Shown: positions 1 through 5,606 of the stretch, piece after piece
How positions within the stretch are numbered: position 1 is the stretch's first letter
Layout of the letters: each line of letters starts with the position of its first letter
DNA from: Candidatus Roizmanbacteria bacterium CG_4_9_14_0_2_um_filter_39_13
GTDB taxonomy: Bacteria > Patescibacteriota > Microgenomatia > UBA1406 > GWC2-37-13
Direction of reading: 5' to 3'
Length of the DNA: 6,449 bases
Assembly (NCBI GenBank): GCA_002788865.1
Contig: PFSC01000081.1
Location: 1 to 6,449 of the forward strand
Notes under the pieces: generated by a model
Told to the model about the DNA's origin: nothing
The model's database searches: none
What the model saw: only the letters and a program-made list of their open reading frames with translations
Program-made: the position numbers and the translations under genes

Positions 1-162
1 TGCAGGAAAATGTTCGAAGGTAATTATTCTTTTGAGTATTATTGCGTCCCGTCCCTGATCGCTTAAAAAAGTCACAAACTCATAGAGTTTGTAAAACCTG
101 AAAAAAAATAACAAACTAATCAAGATAGTTGCTGCAATAGTGAAAAGACTTTTTTTATTCAT
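1..162 (-). CDS. Partial GT-C (PMT/GT39-like) membrane glycosyltransferase, N-terminus only
   Basis: Reading the - strand from an ATG at 162, the frame is open for exactly 54 codons to the left edge, so the gene continues outside the window. The N-terminus is MNKK..., followed by a hydrophobic segment at about residues 6-22 and then RFYKLYEFVTFLSDQGRDA at residues 22-40. A first membrane helix followed by a short non-cytoplasmic loop carrying an acidic DQGRDA-type motif is what I associate with annotated family 39 (dolichyl-phosphate-mannose-type) GT-C transferases, which move sugars from a lipid-linked donor on the outer membrane face. Asp36 or Asp39 would be the candidate catalytic acid; this is inference. 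The ATG is 19 bp from the divergent gene at 182. There is no Shine-Dalgarno; the sequence upstream of the ATG (163-168) reads CACTCC. Family assignment is moderately sure, sugar specificity unknown. Confidence 0.72.
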   Translation of the reverse strand, partial: MNKKSLFTIAATILISLLFFFRFYKLYEFVTFLSDQGRDAIILKRIITFEHFPA

Positions 163-166
163 GGAG

Positions 167-181
167 TGGTACAATAATAAT
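167..181 (+). promoter_or_regulatory. Extended -10 promoter giving a predicted leaderless transcript (gene at 182)
   Basis: TGG followed by TACAAT (hexamer at 170-175) forms an extended -10 element, TGnTACAAT. Exactly six bases (176-181) separate it from the ATG at 182, so the usual start site 7 nt downstream of the hexamer would be the A of the ATG. No good -35 is seen at 16-18 nt spacing, which is typical of extended -10 promoters. On the opposite strand the same bases read TATTAT (179-174) and TATTGT (176-171), possible -10 elements for the divergent gene starting at 162. The two promoters would then physically overlap. Confidence 0.5.
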
Positions 182-1300
182 ATGAATCTTCGTACGGCAT
201 TTTACATTATAGCAGTTGTCATAGGCTCTGTATTCTTGCTTTATCTTCCTTTTTTGACCAAAACTCTCCCCTATTTGGGATTTTCAAAAGGTGGTGGAAT
301 GAATGTTATCTATCAAAATTACGACGGATTATATTATGTGGTTCCTGCCATGTCTGGATATATTCCAAAGGCTATTGAGTCGCTTCGACTCGAGTTTGTC
401 CTTCCACTCGAGTATTACGCAGCGCATCTTCCACTCTATCCATTCTTTATTGCGCTTCTTGCTCCAATTGTTGGTAGCTTTCTCGTATCAATGGTCGGCG
501 TGAATCTCATATTTTCTGTGGGATTAGCATTATTATTTTACTATTTTGTAAAGCATTTTCACCTTACCAAACATCCATTTTTTCTCACGGTTATATTGTT
601 ATTTTTGCCAAGATTTTTTATTATTCGATCTGTTGGGGCGCCAGAACCATTGTTTATATTTCTTGTTCTTGGTTCGCTCTTTTTCTTTGAAAAGAAACAG
701 TATCTGTTTGCGGGAATTCTCGGAGCACTTTCTGTTATGACAAAAACGCCGGGAATACTGTTGTTTGGCGCATATGGCCTCGTGTTTATAGAGAGAATGA
801 TAAAAGGAAAGTCATTCAATATAAAATGGGCTTGGATAGGATTGATTCCACTGGGACTTCTTGCCGTGTTTGGATTGTATCAATTGCAATACAATGATTT
901 CTTTGCATACTTTCACACGGGAGGAGTTGTGCCGATGTTGTATCCATTTTCGGTGTTCAATGCCGCCGGCAGGTGGGTTCAGACAGTTTGGCTTGAAGAG
1001 ATTTTATTATATTTTTTCCTGTACCTCACTGCAATCATTACACTGAAAGATAGTAAGTATAGAAGTTTGTTTTATTTTCCGCTTCTGTTTTTCATTGCGG
1101 GAATTTTTGTACAACACAGAGATCTTTCTCGATATTTACTTCCGATTTGGCCATTTGCAGTGATTGCATTTGAGCAAACGTTTACGTCAAGAATATTTCG
1201 ATATGCCTTTTATTTACTCCTGCCTGCGATCTACTTATATGCATGGAATTTTCTTCTGGGAAATATCATACCTGTTTCAGATTGGCGCCCATTTCTTTAG
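182..1300 (+). CDS. Polytopic membrane protein, GT-C-like glycosyltransferase
   Basis: A 372-residue, strongly hydrophobic protein with roughly nine to eleven predicted membrane helices. Helix 1 is at about residues 5-25. It is followed by a large external loop with NYDGLYY at residues 46-52; Asp48 is a candidate catalytic acid of the GT-C fold. HLPLYPFF at 82-89 begins the next helix. SVMTKTPGILL lies mid-protein and a basic RDLSRYLLP near residues 313-321. A D-containing first loop, a PLYP helix and an R-Y-L-P stretch near the C-terminus recall PIG-V-like mannosyltransferases, which use polyprenyl-phosphate sugars outside the membrane. Sequence similarity is weak, so no symbol is given. An in-frame GTG at 140 exists, but the ATG at 182 is preferred: it sits 6 nt after an extended -10, the protein then starts right before helix 1, and it avoids overlapping the divergent gene. 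Confidence 0.75.
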   Translation: MNLRTAFYIIAVVIGSVFLLYLPFLTKTLPYLGFSKGGGMNVIYQNYDGLYYVVPAMSGYIPKAIESLRLEFVLPLEYYAAHLPLYPFFIALLAPIVGSFLVSMVGVNLIFSVGLALLFYYFVKHFHLTKHPFFLTVILLFLPRFFIIRSVGAPEPLFIFLVLGSLFFFEKKQYLFAGILGALSVMTKTPGILLFGAYGLVFIERMIKGKSFNIKWAWIGLIPLGLLAVFGLYQLQYNDFFAYFHTGGVVPMLYPFSVFNAAGRWVQTVWLEEILLYFFLYLTAIITLKDSKYRSLFYFPLLFFIAGIFVQHRDLSRYLLPIWPFAVIAFEQTFTSRIFRYAFYLLLPAIYLYAWNFLLGNIIPVSDWRPFL

Positions 1301-1310
1301 ATGATACAAT
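1282..1310 (+). promoter_or_regulatory. Promoter of the ABC-transporter operon, predicted leaderless
   Basis: TTGGCG (1282-1287, 4 of 6 consensus bases), a 17-nt spacer, then TGA plus TACAAT (hexamer at 1305-1310), an extended -10. The -35 lies inside the 3' end of the preceding gene. Six bases, AAGAGG (1311-1316), separate the hexamer from the ATG at 1317, placing transcription start at or beside the start codon. AAGAGG resembles a Shine-Dalgarno but abuts the ATG with no spacer, so it is unlikely to work as one. This is the best-formed promoter in the window and suggests that the ABC genes have their own transcript. Confidence 0.6.
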
Positions 1311-1316
1311 AAGAGG

Positions 1317-2372
1317 ATGAATAAAGTACTGGGCAAATTGAACTCAATAAAAAAGAAAGTAACCTTGAAATGGATCGTTGTTTTTTTCCTTGTTGTTGGT
1401 GCTGTGATTTTCGTATATCAACGGTTTTTTCTGAAAGAAGAAAAAGCATTGGCTATGTACACGGTAAAACGAGAAACACTTCAAGAAACCCTCGCCGTGA
1501 CTGGGGAAATTGATGCTTCTGAAAAAGTTTCATTGCATTTTCAAACAGGAGGGCGTTTGTCATGGGTTGGAATAAAAGAGGGAGATGTGGTAAAAAAATT
1601 TGCAGGGATAGCATCACTTGATACTCGTCAGCTCCAAAAAACGCTTCAAAAATATCTCAATACATACTCCAAAGAACGGAGAGATTTTGAACAGTCAACG
1701 ACTGATAACGATGAACTTGCAATCGCTCTTTCTACGGATATTCGTGATCGGGCAAAACGAACGCTTGAAAATGCGCAGTTTGACCTCGACAACTCAGTCA
1801 TCGACGTTGAGCTCCAGGCAATTGCAAAAGAGTATTCATTCCTTTACACTCCAATTGGTGGCATTGTGACGCGCGTTGATGCTACTGAACCAGGGACAAA
1901 TGTTTCAGTCACCGATATATATCAAGTTATCAATCCAGAATCAATTTATTTCTCAGTTTCAGTAGACCAGACTGAAGTGGTCGATTTACAGGTGGGTCAG
2001 AGGGGAACCATTACTTTTGATGCATATCCAGACCAGAAGGTATCCGGTGCGATCACTTCGATTGGGTTCACCCCAAAAACCGATGAATCGGGGACGGTTT
2101 ACGAAGTCGAGATGACATTTGAATCTGCAGGAATCAATGGGTATCGCCTTGGAATGACGGGAGATGTGGAGTTTGTCTTAAATGAAATAAAAAATACCGT
2201 GGTTGTCCCGATAGAATACATTATCGATGAAGATGGTAAAGAATTTGTTCAGAGACAAGTACAAGAACAGATGAAGAAAATCCCAGTTGAAACAGGACAA
2301 GAGTATGGAGGAATGGTACAGATTCTTGATGGGTTATTTGCCGGTGATGTGATTTATGAAATTGACGAATGA
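1317..2372 (+). CDS. MacA/HlyD-type membrane-fusion (periplasmic adaptor) protein
   Basis: A 351-residue adaptor subunit of a MacAB-like ABC system. A basic N-terminus (KKK at 12-14) precedes one membrane anchor at about residues 18-36, so the bulk lies outside the membrane. The first lipoyl-like half is at about 60-102 (LAVTGEID, GGRLSWVGIKEGDVV). A short helical hairpin with charged, coiled-coil-like composition follows at about 103-165. The second lipoyl half is at about 172-205 (YTPIGGIVTRVDATEPGTNV). A beta-barrel domain covers about 206-285 and a membrane-proximal C-terminal domain the rest. In the known family these proteins form a hexameric tube on the MacB permease and, in diderms, dock onto TolC; no outer-membrane partner is encoded here. 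The length is close to E. coli MacA. The stop TGA overlaps the next gene's ATG (ATGA), showing tight translational coupling. The start follows the TACAAT-N6-ATG promoter. Substrate is unknown. Confidence 0.88.
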   Translation: MNKVLGKLNSIKKKVTLKWIVVFFLVVGAVIFVYQRFFLKEEKALAMYTVKRETLQETLAVTGEIDASEKVSLHFQTGGRLSWVGIKEGDVVKKFAGIASLDTRQLQKTLQKYLNTYSKERRDFEQSTTDNDELAIALSTDIRDRAKRTLENAQFDLDNSVIDVELQAIAKEYSFLYTPIGGIVTRVDATEPGTNVSVTDIYQVINPESIYFSVSVDQTEVVDLQVGQRGTITFDAYPDQKVSGAITSIGFTPKTDESGTVYEVEMTFESAGINGYRLGMTGDVEFVLNEIKNTVVVPIEYIIDEDGKEFVQRQVQEQMKKIPVETGQEYGGMVQILDGLFAGDVIYEIDE

Positions 2373-3037
2373 TTCAGCTTACACATGTCTGGAAAAAATA
2401 TCAGATTGACGATGATGTTGTTTTCACAGCACTCAAAGATATTTCGCTCACCATTGAAAAAGGTGAATTTAGTTCTTTGATTGGACCCTCAGGATCGGGG
2501 AAATCTACTCTCATGCATATTATTGGCCTGCTTGACAAGTCTTCAGACGGCGAGGTTTTAATTGAAGGAAGAAATACTGCTGAACTTTCTGATGATGAGA
2601 TTTCAACGCTTCGCAATGAGTTTGTCGGATTTGTTTTTCAACAGTTCAACCTCATAAACAAACTAACGATCAAAGAAAATATTCTATTACCCACAACATA
2701 TGCGCGGAAAAAAATAGAATACGATCCAGGAAAAAAAGCAGATGAGATCATGGAACGGTTTGGAATTTTGGAAAAAGCAAATTCATACCCAAACAGAATA
2801 TCTGGTGGTCAACAACAGCGTGTAGCTATTGCCAGAGCATTGATAATGTCTCCATCGCTTATTCTTGCTGATGAGCCAACGGGAAATTTGGATACCAAAA
2901 CAGGAGATGAGATTATGAAATTACTTAGTCAGCTCAATAAAGAAGATAATATTACCGTTCTCATAGTTACTCACGAACAAGATATTGCGGCAAAAACGAA
3001 ACGGAAAATACAAATTGTAGATGGAAAGATAGCTTAG
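2369..3037 (+). CDS. MacB/LolD-type ABC transporter ATP-binding protein
   Basis: A 222-residue stand-alone nucleotide-binding subunit with every motif intact. The Walker A is GPSGSGKS at 39-46, the Q-loop glutamine is Q91 in FVFQQFNL, and the signature is ISGGQQQRVAIARAL at 144-158. The Walker B is LILADE at 164-169 with catalytic E169, the D-loop is around NLD 173-175, and the H-loop is H202 in VTHE. The ISGGQQQ signature and short length fit the MacB/LolD/FtsE branch (type VII, mechanotransmission ABC systems). In these, ATP hydrolysis in the cytoplasm moves the extracytoplasmic domains of the permease rather than opening a channel. In E. coli MacB this domain is fused to the permease; here it is separate. 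Its start overlaps the adaptor stop by 4 bp, so it is expected to be translated by coupling. The permease follows 114 bp later, the gap enlarged by a palindromic repeat. Confidence 0.93.
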   Translation: MIQLTHVWKKYQIDDDVVFTALKDISLTIEKGEFSSLIGPSGSGKSTLMHIIGLLDKSSDGEVLIEGRNTAELSDDEISTLRNEFVGFVFQQFNLINKLTIKENILLPTTYARKKIEYDPGKKADEIMERFGILEKANSYPNRISGGQQQRVAIARALIMSPSLILADEPTGNLDTKTGDEIMKLLSQLNKEDNITVLIVTHEQDIAAKTKRKIQIVDGKIA

Positions 3038-3050
3038 TTGATAATAAAGT

Positions 3051-3114
3051 TGTCATTCTGAACTTGATTCAGAATCTAGAAAAGACTGGATCCCGGATCA
3101 AGTCCGGGATGACA
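3051..3114. repeat. Double-hairpin palindromic repeat element, intergenic copy
   Basis: A 64-bp element bounded by TGTCAT (3051-3056) and its inverse ATGACA (3109-3114). It holds two perfect 8-bp hairpins with 5-nt loops: ATTCTGAA/TTCAGAAT around CTTGA (3055-3075), and ATCCCGGA/TCCGGGAT around TCAAG (3090-3110). The two loops are reverse complements of each other, so the whole unit is itself an imperfect palindrome. A second, diverged copy with the same layout is at 4943-5001. It lies between the ATPase stop and the permease start inside the transporter operon, where the RNA could form a processing or stabilising hairpin. No T-tract follows, so it is not a classical terminator. The 37 bp from its end to the permease ATG are AT-rich and show no convincing promoter or Shine-Dalgarno. 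The sequence type is one I recall as dispersed in many bacterial genomes, comparable to Rickettsia palindromic elements; I could not search. Confidence 0.88.
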
Positions 3115-3151
3115 TATATTATTAAGTGTTTTTTAAAAGATAGAAATAATT

Positions 3152-4345
3152 ATGGGATTTATACGATCAGCATTTTTTGATTTTTCACGAAACAAGGGTC
3201 GGACATTTCTTACCTCACTTGGAATCTTGATTGGGGTGATGGCTGTCGTCCTTCTTACGGCTTTTGGACTTGGGCTTCGTGCATATATTGAACAACAATT
3301 TGAAGATTTAGGAAGCAATCTTATTCGCGTGGTTCCGGGAAACCCTCTTGAAGGGGGAAGTTTCTCAAATCTGGGTTCTTACATAACCATTGAGTTTGAC
3401 GAAAAGGATGTGCAGAATTTGAGTCGAATTCGAGATGTGAAAATCATCGTTCCTGTTTACAGCAAAACCATAAATATGGTCGCAGGAAACAACAAAGAAT
3501 CATCAACAATATATGCATCAACTGAAGGAATATTTACTACGCTCAATGTCAAGGCTGAGTACGGAAGGCTATTTACCGATCAAGAAGTGGATAAGCGATC
3601 AAAAGTGATTGTCATTGGACCAACACTTGCAGCAGATCTTTTCTCATCTGCAAAAAATGCTGTTGGAAAATCGGTGAAATTTGAAGGTCAAAAATATATG
3701 GTGATTGGTGTGACTGAAAAAAAAGGTGGCGGCGGATTTGGAGGTCCTGATTTTGACACCTTTACCTATATGCCATACAAAACGGCGTTCACCTTCAATA
3801 CAGAAAAAACGTTTATGGTGATCATTTTGCAAGCCAAAAATGATCAAGACATCAAACCAGTTATAAAGCAAGTTGAAGAAATACTATCAAAACGGTACGA
3901 GGAAGAAGAATTTTCTGTTATTCAACAGGAAGAATTGCTCACTGCTATAAATTCAATATTTGGTGTCGTGAACACGGTGCTTGTTGCAATTGCCGCAATC
4001 TCACTGATCGTTGGCGGCATCGGCATAATGAACATTATGTATGTGACGGTGACGGAACGAATCAAAGAAATTGGAATAAGACGTGCTCTTGGAGCGCGCA
4101 AATCTGATATTCTCATTCAATTTCTTGTGGCATCGGTCATTCTCTCACTTATTGGTGGGATTGCTGGACTTACGGTATCATACATAATTGTGCTTTTTAT
4201 TCAGGCGTATTTCCCCGCTTATATTGATCTGAACTCGGTACTTCTTGCCATTGGGGTATCTTCAGCAATTGGCATCATCTTTGGCGTTTTTCCAGCAAAA
4301 AAGGCTGCAGATCTTTCGCCGATTGATGCGATACGGTACGAGTAA
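3152..4345 (+). CDS. MacB/FtsX-type ABC transporter permease
   Basis: A 397-residue permease with the four-helix topology of MacB. TM1 is at about residues 18-41 after a short cytoplasmic helix (RNKGRTFLTSLGI). A large extracytoplasmic MacB_PCD domain covers about 42-267. TM2 is at about 272-296, TM3 at about 321-349 and TM4 at about 358-381. The family hallmark GGIGIMNIMYVTVTER begins at residue 288 and runs into KEIGIRRALGA, the coupling region that contacts the ATPase. The C-terminus FPAKKAADLSPIDAIRYE is also typical. A glycine-rich patch, KKGGGGFGGPDFDTF, lies in the external domain near residues 191-205. It would dimerise, bind the ATPase at 2369-3037 inside and the adaptor at 1317-2372 outside, as a tripartite exporter or envelope-remodelling machine. 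No clear Shine-Dalgarno precedes the ATG. TAGAAA at 3141-3146, 5 nt before it, is a weak -10 candidate, so it may have either its own transcript or read-through. Confidence 0.93.
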   Translation: MGFIRSAFFDFSRNKGRTFLTSLGILIGVMAVVLLTAFGLGLRAYIEQQFEDLGSNLIRVVPGNPLEGGSFSNLGSYITIEFDEKDVQNLSRIRDVKIIVPVYSKTINMVAGNNKESSTIYASTEGIFTTLNVKAEYGRLFTDQEVDKRSKVIVIGPTLAADLFSSAKNAVGKSVKFEGQKYMVIGVTEKKGGGGFGGPDFDTFTYMPYKTAFTFNTEKTFMVIILQAKNDQDIKPVIKQVEEILSKRYEEEEFSVIQQEELLTAINSIFGVVNTVLVAIAAISLIVGGIGIMNIMYVTVTERIKEIGIRRALGARKSDILIQFLVASVILSLIGGIAGLTVSYIIVLFIQAYFPAYIDLNSVLLAIGVSSAIGIIFGVFPAKKAADLSPIDAIRYE

Positions 4346-4352
4346 GTATTAC

Positions 4353-4445
4353 ATGCAATAGATTCTGTCCTCGCTTTATCCTCCCGTCAGTGCTCACTTC
4401 GCTTCCGCGCTGTCGGGACCCCTCCAGCTCGGACACCTATTGCAT
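4353..4445. other. GC-rich nested inverted-repeat element in a convergent gene gap
   Basis: The gap between the permease stop (4345) and the stop of the - strand glycosyltransferase (4437) is markedly richer in G+C than its flanks and can fold as nested stems. The outer arms are ATGCAATAG (4353-4361) and CTATTGCAT (4437-4445), 9 of 9 paired. Next come TGTCC (4366-4370) and GGACA (4431-4435). The inner stem is CCCGTCAGTGC (4383-4393) with GCGCTGTCGGG (4407-4417), one T-T mismatch and one wobble, closing a 13-nt loop. The right outer arm is the last two codons plus stop of the glycosyltransferase. Either strand's transcript could form the fold, so a bidirectional 3'-end or termination role is plausible. 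There is no U-tract, so a standard intrinsic terminator is not supported. It may instead be a dispersed repeat. Confidence 0.55.
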
Positions 4446-5585
4446 ATTGTGAATGTAAGAAGTAATTTTTTTCTCAAATACCTCAAAAGAATACTTCTCA
4501 GCAGATTTTCGGGCTTCTTTTCTCATCGATTCAGATTGTTCTTTTGAAAGCTTTTCGAATTTATTGATAGTTTGAATGAGCGTATGGTCTGAAAGCTCAT
4601 CATAGAGATATCCATTTTTTCCATCCTGAATGATTTCTTTCAAACCTCCTGACGCATAAGCAATAACCGGAATCCCATATCCCATGGCCTCGACCGGCGC
4701 AATCCCGAACTCTTCATCAACCGATGCAAACAGAAACGCTTTTGCATTTTTGAAAATTGACTCAAACTGTTCATCAGGAATATGAGATAGAAACTCCACG
4801 GTTGGACCAGCAATAGATTTGAGAAGTGCTTTATCTCGACCAGATCCAATAATTTTCAGTTTGAATTTCATTTTATTTGCTGCATGAATGAGAATATCGA
4901 TGTGTTTTGCCTTTGCAAGACGAGCAGTGGTGACATAATAATTGTCATCCTGAACTTGTTTCAGGATCTTTTTAGGATGCTGAAATAAATTCAGCATGAC
5001 ACGAGAAGGAATATCAACGGGGGGATAGATCACATCCGAATCTCTGCGGTAAAATTTCTCAATTCTTTTTTTTGTTTCTTCAGAGTTTGCGACAAAATGA
5101 GTCACTTTTTGAGAGGTTTCGAAATCCCAAATGCGCAAGAAATGATTGACAATATGCGCATATATTTTCACCGGCCAGTATTTTTGCCATTCAACTGCAG
5201 TTTCGTATCCATAGAGATATCGTGGTGGATGATGAAGATAGCAGATATGCGTAGTTTTTGAGTTTGTCACAATACCTTTACACATGTACCAACCAGAGCT
5301 TGAAATGACAATACCATACTCATCAAAGTTAAATGACTGCCATACTTTTGGTGCGAGAAATCTGAGTGGAGAATAGAGACGTTTAAAAAAGGGAACTCGA
5401 TCAGCCCATGAGGTGATTATATTCCATCCTTTGAAATGTTTGGCATGGATTCCAAGTGCTTTTGGGGTAAAAAATGCGGTGTAAACGGGAGCCTCTGGAA
5501 ATATCTTGTGCAGTGCGACGAGAACGCGCTCTGCGCCACCAAATTCTTGGATATGATCGTGCACAAGGGCGATTTTTCGTGACAT
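4437..5585 (-). CDS. GT4-family (GT-B fold) glycosyltransferase with in-frame palindromic-repeat insertion
   Basis: A 382-residue cytosolic retaining glycosyltransferase. The N-terminal Rossmann domain opens with MSRKIALVHD and the glycine-rich acceptor loop HIQEFGGAERV (11-21). THICYLHHPPRYLYGYE at 112-128 is typical of mannosyltransferase-like members. NSEETKKRI at 168-176 and DVIYPPVD at 184-191 lead to the interdomain linker. The C-terminal nucleotide-sugar domain begins at about 216 (YYVTTARLAKAKHID) and carries IIGSGRD (245-251). Its EX7E motif is EEFGIAPVE (291-299), with GG at 313-314. The sugar is probably donated from GDP- or UDP-sugar to a surface-glycan precursor; specificity is not readable. 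Residues 196-214 are encoded by the repeat at 4943-5001 and look like an insertion. The ATG at 5585 is chosen over one at 5627 because TATAAT lies 6 nt before it and the N-terminus then matches the family; the longer form would overlap uppP. Confidence 0.9.
   Translation of the reverse strand: MSRKIALVHDHIQEFGGAERVLVALHKIFPEAPVYTAFFTPKALGIHAKHFKGWNIITSWADRVPFFKRLYSPLRFLAPKVWQSFNFDEYGIVISSSGWYMCKGIVTNSKTTHICYLHHPPRYLYGYETAVEWQKYWPVKIYAHIVNHFLRIWDFETSQKVTHFVANSEETKKRIEKFYRRDSDVIYPPVDIPSRVMLNLFQHPKKILKQVQDDNYYVTTARLAKAKHIDILIHAANKMKFKLKIIGSGRDKALLKSIAGPTVEFLSHIPDEQFESIFKNAKAFLFASVDEEFGIAPVEAMGYGIPVIAYASGGLKEIIQDGKNGYLYDELSDHTLIQTINKFEKLSKEQSESMRKEARKSAEKYSFEVFEKKITSYIHNMQ
4943..5001. repeat. Double-hairpin palindromic repeat element, copy inside a coding sequence
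   Basis: A 59-bp element with the same plan as the copy at 3051-3114. It has TGTCAT (4943-4948) and ATGACA (4996-5001) ends. Its two perfect 8-bp hairpins with 5-nt loops are ATCCTGAA/TTCAGGAT (4947-4967) and ATGCTGAA/TTCAGCAT (4977-4997). The spacer between the hairpins is 9 nt, against 14 nt in the other copy, which accounts for the 5-bp length difference. Stem bases differ from the other copy, yet both strands of each stem changed together. Read on the - strand it is open in the glycosyltransferase frame and encodes VMLNLFQHPKKILKQVQDD (residues 196-214) at the linker between the two GT-B domains. Confidence 0.88.
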
Positions 5586-5606
5586 GGGTGTATTATACTG
5601 TAGATA
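5579..5606 (+). promoter_or_regulatory. Possible promoter of uppP
   Basis: GTGACA (5579-5584, 5 of 6 matches to the -35 consensus) is followed by a 16-nt spacer and TAGATA (5601-5606, only 3 of 6 matches to a -10). Six bases then precede the ATG at 5613, repeating the spacing seen upstream of the other genes. The -35 lies in the first two codons of the divergent glycosyltransferase. An alternative -10 is TATACT (5594-5599), which overlaps the opposing TATAAT but has no recognisable -35. uppP has no Shine-Dalgarno. The -10 is weak, so this is tentative. Confidence 0.33.

Noticed and set aside
1..66. Short + strand frame at the left edge ending in TAA (64-66) as the tail of an upstream gene
   Set aside because: The opposite strand of the same bases encodes a recognisable GT-C N-terminus with a start codon, and both being real is unlikely.
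74..92. Perfect hairpin ACAAACTC-ATA-GAGTTTGT with a T-run after it on the - strand, resembling an intrinsic terminator
   Set aside because: It lies inside the N-terminal coding region of the - strand GT-C gene, only about 70 bases after its start. The stem is AT-rich and the T-run codes for Phe-Leu, so chance is likelier.
140..181. In-frame GTG start at 140 for the first + strand membrane protein
   Set aside because: It would add 14 residues before the first membrane helix and overlap the divergent gene starting at 162. The ATG at 182 has a well-placed extended -10 six bases upstream.
559..819. Open frames antisense or out of frame to the main genes (for example 559-819, 2401-2616, 3644-3871, 3922-4116 on -; 303-503, 861-1046, 1618-1869, 5474-5731 on +)
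   Set aside because: Each is fully covered by a gene with recognisable domains or a clear membrane protein, none has a recognisable motif, and their composition follows from the overlapping codons.
1311..1316. AAGAGG as a Shine-Dalgarno for the adaptor gene
   Set aside because: It touches the ATG with no spacer, and the promoter just upstream predicts that the mRNA begins at about the start codon.
3051..3114. The palindromic repeat as an intrinsic terminator, a small insertion sequence or a CRISPR unit
   Set aside because: No T-tract follows either hairpin, it has no transposase or room for one, and the two copies are about 1.9 kb apart without spacer-repeat periodicity.
3122..3151. Independent promoter or ribosome-binding site for the permease
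   Set aside because: Only a 4-of-6 hexamer, TAGAAA, with 5-nt spacing and AAAAGA about 11 nt from the ATG are present. The region is so AT-rich that such matches mean little.
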